From positions 1 through 62,886 of IMG/VR virus record IMGVR_UViG_3300017971_003303: a stretch of DNA of 62,886 bases; one strand, 5' to 3'. The notes beneath the pieces are model-generated. The model was not told where the DNA came from, searched no databases, and saw nothing but the letters and a program-made list of their open reading frames with translations. Both the position numbers and the translations under genes were made by a program. Positions 59,498 to 62,886 of the stretch are shown piece after piece. Source of the DNA: a virus. Every line of letters begins with the position of its first letter. Position 1 is the first letter of the stretch.

Positions 59498-59925
59498 TGG
59501 TGGATATTTCTACGGAACTACAAACAGAAGTAGATGGTATTCTAAGTTATGGTGAAAGATTAAGACTTAAATACTATAATACTAGTTATGGAGCTGGTAG
59601 TTATTATGATGATGATGTTACACTAACTCAGTCTGGTTCTGATTTGTGGACATCTGGTTTAATCTTTCCAGTTAAATCTACATCTGATGGTATATTACTA
59701 CAACAAGGTAAAATATTATTAGATGATAAAAAAGTATTTATTAAGGGGTCAGTGCAAACATCTGGTTTAGGTCCAATAAAAATTGGAATGAATGGTAGTC
59801 CACCAACACAAGAATATCAAGTACTTAATCAAGGAGAAATGCAAGAATGGAATTTAGGAGCAAATCCAATATATAAGAAAATTTATGTTAGATATTTAAC
59901 CAATGGGAGTTTTATTGGAGAATGA
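59497..59925 (+). CDS. Head closure / stopper-like protein
   Basis: The protein has 142 residues. Beta-rich with helical start. 'SDGILLQQGKILLDDKKVFI' and 'KGSVQTSGLGPIKIGMNG' are like the beta-barrel head-closure (stopper) proteins. RBS AAAGGAGGATATTTGTA. Lies just before the gp10-like tail component, as in HK97-type clusters. Tentative. Confidence 0.5.
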   Translation: MVDISTELQTEVDGILSYGERLRLKYYNTSYGAGSYYDDDVTLTQSGSDLWTSGLIFPVKSTSDGILLQQGKILLDDKKVFIKGSVQTSGLGPIKIGMNGSPPTQEYQVLNQGEMQEWNLGANPIYKKIYVRYLTNGSFIGE

Positions 59926-60290
59926 GTCATGTAAAAATCGAAGTACAAGGTATTAAAGAATTTAAAAGATTTATAAATAAATTATCCAAAGATAAGTTAA
60001 AATCATTTAAAAACTCTATAAAAGAGGCAGGATTCTTTGTAGAAGCAGAAGTTGTTGCTAGTATAGCAGGACAAAGAGCAGAACCAAGAAGTGTTGATAC
60101 AGGGAGATTTATGGGTTCAGTTAAAACAACTTTTCCTAATGATATGATGGCTCAAGTAGCTAGTGACGTTGAATATGCAAAACACTTAGAATATGGTACT
60201 AGTAGAATGTTACCAAGAAAACATTTCCATAATACTGCTACTAGAAATCAAAAGAAAGTAAGTGAATTTGTATTAAAATCCATAAAATAA
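59922..60290 (+). CDS. HK97 gp10-like tail/neck protein
   Basis: The protein has 122 residues. 'GIKEFKRFINKLSKDKLKSF' then 'VDTGRFMGSVKTTF' and 'VEYAKHLEYGTSRMLPRKHF' are the HK97 gp10 signature (R-VDTGxLRxSI ... YAxxxEYGT). It joins head and tail during assembly. Overlaps the stopper by 4 bp. Confidence 0.85.
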   Translation: MSHVKIEVQGIKEFKRFINKLSKDKLKSFKNSIKEAGFFVEAEVVASIAGQRAEPRSVDTGRFMGSVKTTFPNDMMAQVASDVEYAKHLEYGTSRMLPRKHFHNTATRNQKKVSEFVLKSIK

Positions 60291-60316
60291 TTATATAATT
60301 TAAAACTAATGATTTA
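60289..60316 (+). promoter_or_regulatory. Repeated late promoter, copy 3 (tail)
   Basis: Third exact copy of the 28-nt block with TTATATAATTTAAAACTAAT. It begins at the stop codon of the gp10-like gene and lies about 90 nt before the next ATG (60386), leaving a longer leader. Confidence 0.6.
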
Positions 60317-60385
60317 AATTATTATAGTGATTTAAATATAATGGATACAAGCGAGTATCTAATAAACCAAGCGAGGTAAAAATAT

Positions 60386-60838
60386 ATGACAATAACATCT
60401 ATAAGTAGTTCTACATTTATAGCCGATACTATAAACTTATTGAGAGATAAACTTACGTCTAATATTACAGACCCAATTAACAGTAGTAGAGTTGGGAATG
60501 ATAAATTCGTACTTACAGAATATCCACAAAGACCAGTTATGTATCCTATTATTACTGTATCAGACATGGGTAGTAGACAAGAATCTAGGTTAGGAATGCA
60601 AAGTGAGGAAACAGCTATTAGAATTGGAATAGAATTAAGAATATGGGCTAGGAATGTTAAGGAGAGAGATGAATTGTTTGATAGTATTTACGATTATTTA
60701 AGAGACAATCAATATACTGGTGATGATATTACAAATGCTAATTTACATGATTTTAGTGTAGATAATATTATTAATGTTAGTGAGAAGGATGTAAAAAGTA
60801 AAATAATGGAGGTTTCATATCTATTTATATGTAGTTGA
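60386..60838 (+). CDS. Tail completion-type protein (gp17/DUF3168-like)
   Basis: The protein has 150 residues. 'LLRDKLTSNITDPINSSRVG', 'YPQRPVMYPIITVSDMG' and 'AIRIGIELRIWARNVKERDE' fit the tail completion/terminator family that caps the tail tube at the neck. RBS GAGGTAAAAATAT. Between gp10-like and tail tube genes, as expected. Overlaps the next ORF by 4 bp if that starts early. Confidence 0.7.
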   Translation: MTITSISSSTFIADTINLLRDKLTSNITDPINSSRVGNDKFVLTEYPQRPVMYPIITVSDMGSRQESRLGMQSEETAIRIGIELRIWARNVKERDELFDSIYDYLRDNQYTGDDITNANLHDFSVDNIINVSEKDVKSKIMEVSYLFICS

Positions 60839-60855
60839 AAGGGGGTATAAGAAGT

Positions 60856-61827
60856 ATGGTAAAATTTTTATCTGACCAAAATCAACTTTCGTTTTTATAT
60901 GAGAGTGGTACATATGCTAGTACAAGTGGTACTAGACAATGGATAGGGTTAGTTCAAGAACATACTCCTACTGATAATCCTAATGTAATACAAGTTAGGT
61001 ATCAAGGAAGTACAGACAGAAATGTAGACACATTTGCAGATGGTCAATTGGACCATACAGGAGCATTTACATATTTTCCACAGGATTGGAAATTTATGGG
61101 GTTTGCTATAGGAAGTATTGCTGAAACTGCTGCTGCAGGAAGTCATACTTTTACAGAAACAAATAGTGATAATACAATACAAACAGTAACTAATCAATCA
61201 CTAACATCTTTTACTTTAGAGGATACTAAAAATACAGGTACTGCAGGTAGTAACTTTATAAGAACTTATGGTGGTTGTATGATTGATACATATACTGTAA
61301 CTTGGTCACAAGGTGATATAACTTCTGCTGAAGTTAATTATATAGCACAATCTGAAAGTTTTACATCAGGAGCTATAACAGCAGTAACACCATCAACAAC
61401 AAGTCCGTATATCTTTAGTAATTTTCAGTTACACATACCATCTGGAACCAATATTGATAATGTTACAGAATGTACATTAAGTATAAATAATAATTTGGAA
61501 CCAGGACATTATTTGAATGGTAGTAGACAAGCACAAGAAATGTTACCTGGAAATAGAGACTATGAAGTAAGTGTTACTTTAGTAATGGATGCAGATAATG
61601 CAAAAACATTCTATGACCAGTATTATATGGGTGGAAGTACTTTTAATTTAATGATTAAAGATATATGTTCTGCAGGAAGTCTTTATGTTGTAGGAAGTGG
61701 ATGTAAAGTAATAGACATGGAAACACCTAGTCCAGTAGAAGGTTTACAAGAACAAACTTTAACTATAGTACCACAACATGTGAGTGCAACAGTACATGAT
61801 AGTACAGTAGATTATAACGCTTGGTAG
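60856..61827 (+). CDS. Major tail tube protein
   Basis: About 323 residues. 'QNQLSFLYESGTYASTSGTR' (tube N-terminal), 'IGLVQEHTPTDNPNVIQVRY' and 'AFTYFPQDWKFMGFAIGS' match tail tube proteins of archaeal tailed viruses. The start at 60856 lies 8 nt after GGGGGT; the frame extends to 60835. No sheath gene is recognised, so the tail is probably non-contractile. Confidence 0.7.
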   Translation: MVKFLSDQNQLSFLYESGTYASTSGTRQWIGLVQEHTPTDNPNVIQVRYQGSTDRNVDTFADGQLDHTGAFTYFPQDWKFMGFAIGSIAETAAAGSHTFTETNSDNTIQTVTNQSLTSFTLEDTKNTGTAGSNFIRTYGGCMIDTYTVTWSQGDITSAEVNYIAQSESFTSGAITAVTPSTTSPYIFSNFQLHIPSGTNIDNVTECTLSINNNLEPGHYLNGSRQAQEMLPGNRDYEVSVTLVMDADNAKTFYDQYYMGGSTFNLMIKDICSAGSLYVVGSGCKVIDMETPSPVEGLQEQTLTIVPQHVSATVHDSTVDYNAW

Positions 61828-61833
61828 TAGAAA

Positions 61834-62214
61834 ATGGTTTTGGATATAAATGAATTAACCTTCCAAAGAGGAGAAGATGGTAAGTTTATACCACAAGAAG
61901 TAGAGCTAGAATTTTTGGAGAATAAACCAAAAGTTAAAGTGATACCAGTTACTAGAGGAAAGTTACAGGAAATTATGACAAGAGCTAAATCTAGTGATGT
62001 TAAAGAAAGAGTTGAAGCTGATAACGAACTAATAAGAAATGGTTTAGTAGAACCTAAAATAAGTGAAGGTAAGTTGAAGGATTTAAAACCTAATTATATG
62101 ACAGCTATAATTATAGCTATATTGTCAATTAGTTTAGATAAATCACAAAGAGATATAAGGAAAGAGACAGGTAGTTTAATACAAGGACAGGAATTTCAGT
62201 TAAAAAAAAATTAA
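61834..62214 (+). CDS. Tail assembly chaperone, short form (gpG-like)
   Basis: The protein has 126 residues. Charged helical protein (NKPKVKVIPVTRGKLQEIMT) ending FQLKKN. It lies between the tail tube and tape measure genes, the invariant place of the G/GT chaperone. The last codons TTA AAA AAA AAT TAA contain the slippery heptamer A AAA AAA, so a portion of ribosomes should shift by -1. Confidence 0.75.
   Translation: MVLDINELTFQRGEDGKFIPQEVELEFLENKPKVKVIPVTRGKLQEIMTRAKSSDVKERVEADNELIRNGLVEPKISEGKLKDLKPNYMTAIIIAILSISLDKSQRDIRKETGSLIQGQEFQLKKN
62202..62208 (+). promoter_or_regulatory. -1 ribosomal frameshift site
   Basis: Slippery heptamer A AAA AAA in the 0 frame (TTA AAA AAA AAT TAA), four nt before the stop codon. 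No strong downstream hairpin was noticed. Confidence 0.7.
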
Positions 62215-62384
62215 GTGAGCAAGATTTAGTATTTTGGTTACATGAGAATGGATATAATTTTTTTACTATTCCAAAATTAACATATCCAGAAATAAATGTA
62301 TTAATATCTTCATATAATAGGAAGATGAAAAAGAGAGAACAAGAATACAAAAGGCAACAAAGGAAGGGGAAAAGATTAAGATAA
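62208..62384 (+). CDS. Tail assembly chaperone C-terminal extension (-1 frameshift product)
   Basis: The -1 frame from base 62208 is open for 58 codons (KLSEQDLVFWLHENGYNFFT start), ends in TAA at 62382-62384 and has no good start codon of its own. The tail is Lys/Arg-rich (RKMKKREQEYKRQQRKGKRL). Fused to the short form it gives a 183-residue GT-like protein that would recruit the tape measure. This pairs with the slippery A AAA AAA at 62202-62208. Confidence 0.8.
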   Translation, partial: KLSEQDLVFWLHENGYNFFTIPKLTYPEINVLISSYNRKMKKREQEYKRQQRKGKRLR

Positions 62385-62385
62385 A

Positions 62386-62886
62386 ATGGCTGGTATATTA
62401 GGAGCTATAGGTACAGGAGCTACAATAGCTATTGTAATTAAAGGAGTAGATAAATTTAGTAGTACTTTTGCTAAAGCTAATACTGGTGTAGATTTACTCA
62501 AGAAAACTGCATTATTAGGAGTATCTGCTATGGCGGGTTTTGGTACTGCCTTAACTGCTGTTGGTATTTCTGCTACAAAAATTGCCGGAGATTTTGAACA
62601 AACTCAAGTAGCATTTACTACAATGTTAGGCAGTGCAGAGGAAGCTAATAAATTTCTAAAAGAATTAGCTGATTTTGCTAGAAAAACACCATTTACATTA
62701 CAAGGTGTAGAAAAATCAGCAAAACAATTAATGGCAGTAGGTTTTGAGGCAGAAGATGTGATTCCTACATTAAAGAATGTAGGTGACATAGCTTCTGGAC
62801 TGGGATTAGGTGAAGAAGGACTACAAAGATTGATTTTAAATTTAGGACAAGTTCAAACTCAAGGAAAATTAACTGGTAGAGAGTTA
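62386..62886 (+). CDS. Tail tape measure protein, N-terminal part (3' truncated by window edge)
   Basis: The first 167 residues. 'IAIVIKGVDKFSSTFAKANT' and 'FEQTQVAFTTMLGSAEEANK' with 'KELADFARKTPFTLQGVEKS' are the canonical tape measure start. The frame is open to the last base. The left window end resumes the same protein after a gap of two bases modulo three, consistent with a tiny missing piece ('RD' in the family's GRELRDFxVAGVP), so the two halves belong to one gene. Confidence 0.9.
   Translation, partial: MAGILGAIGTGATIAIVIKGVDKFSSTFAKANTGVDLLKKTALLGVSAMAGFGTALTAVGISATKIAGDFEQTQVAFTTMLGSAEEANKFLKELADFARKTPFTLQGVEKSAKQLMAVGFEAEDVIPTLKNVGDIASGLGLGEEGLQRLILNLGQVQTQGKLTGREL

Noticed and set aside
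1-62886. Integrase and attachment site
   Set aside because: No tyrosine or serine recombinase motifs were found; the tRNA-like element alone is not enough to call an attachment site.

Overview
The window is an essentially complete, AT-rich genome of a tailed (HK97-fold) virus that most likely infects an archaeon. The archaeal signs are a PCNA-type clamp, a family B DNA polymerase, an archaeo-eukaryotic primase, an ERCC4-type nuclease, AbrB-type regulators, and promoters with a TATA box about 26 nt before the start codon (leaderless). The large exported proteins, very rich in N-glycosylation sequons and with Ig-like 'CW' repeats, resemble surface proteins of DPANN archaea (Woese-/Pacearchaeota type). 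That host assignment is an inference and is not proven here. The tape-measure gene is cut by the window ends: its N-terminal half runs off position 62886 and its C-terminal half enters at position 1. The natural map is therefore circular or circularly permuted, at about 62.9 kb.

Layout. (i) 35.7-62.9 kb and 1-8.0 kb, plus strand. This arm starts with small early proteins (AbrB, many zinc-ribbon microproteins, a methyltransferase) and an SF3 helicase. A 445-bp repeat-rich gap follows (origin candidate), then more small early genes, a pyrimidine-dimer glycosylase, a DUF932 protein, an ERCC4 nuclease and a tRNA. Next come the large terminase, a portal-MuF fusion, a block of exported fibre-like proteins, a GmhA-like isomerase, prohead protease/scaffold, decoration protein, major capsid protein, head-tail connectors, tail tube, a frameshifted tail assembly chaperone, tape measure, a giant exported surface protein, tail hub and a holin-like protein. 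(ii) 35.6-8.0 kb, minus strand. Reading leftward from 35.6 kb this arm holds AbrB, a possible SSB, a RecA-like ATPase and a coiled-coil protein. It continues with a tRNA-like element, a 7-deazaguanine (preQ0) cassette with a DpdA-type transglycosylase, PCNA, DNA polymerase B, Cas4-like nuclease and primase, and ends in a 14-kb sugar/glycan cluster (8-22 kb). The two arms diverge at 35.6-35.74 kb and converge at 7.97 kb.

How it fits together. FolE, QueD, QueE and QueC make preQ0 from GTP, and the TGT-like protein would insert it into DNA, so the virion DNA probably carries a 7-deazaguanine base. Split transketolase, GmhA, HldE-type kinase, HldE-type nucleotidyltransferase and an epimerase reconstruct most of a nucleotide-activated heptose route. 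A GT9 (heptosyltransferase-like) enzyme, several GT2/GT4 enzymes, LicD-like, methyltransferase and radical-SAM proteins could build a decorated glycan, perhaps on the exported sequon-rich proteins or on the host surface. No integrase was recognised. An endolysin was not recognised either. Products were assigned by reading motifs only; no database search was run.
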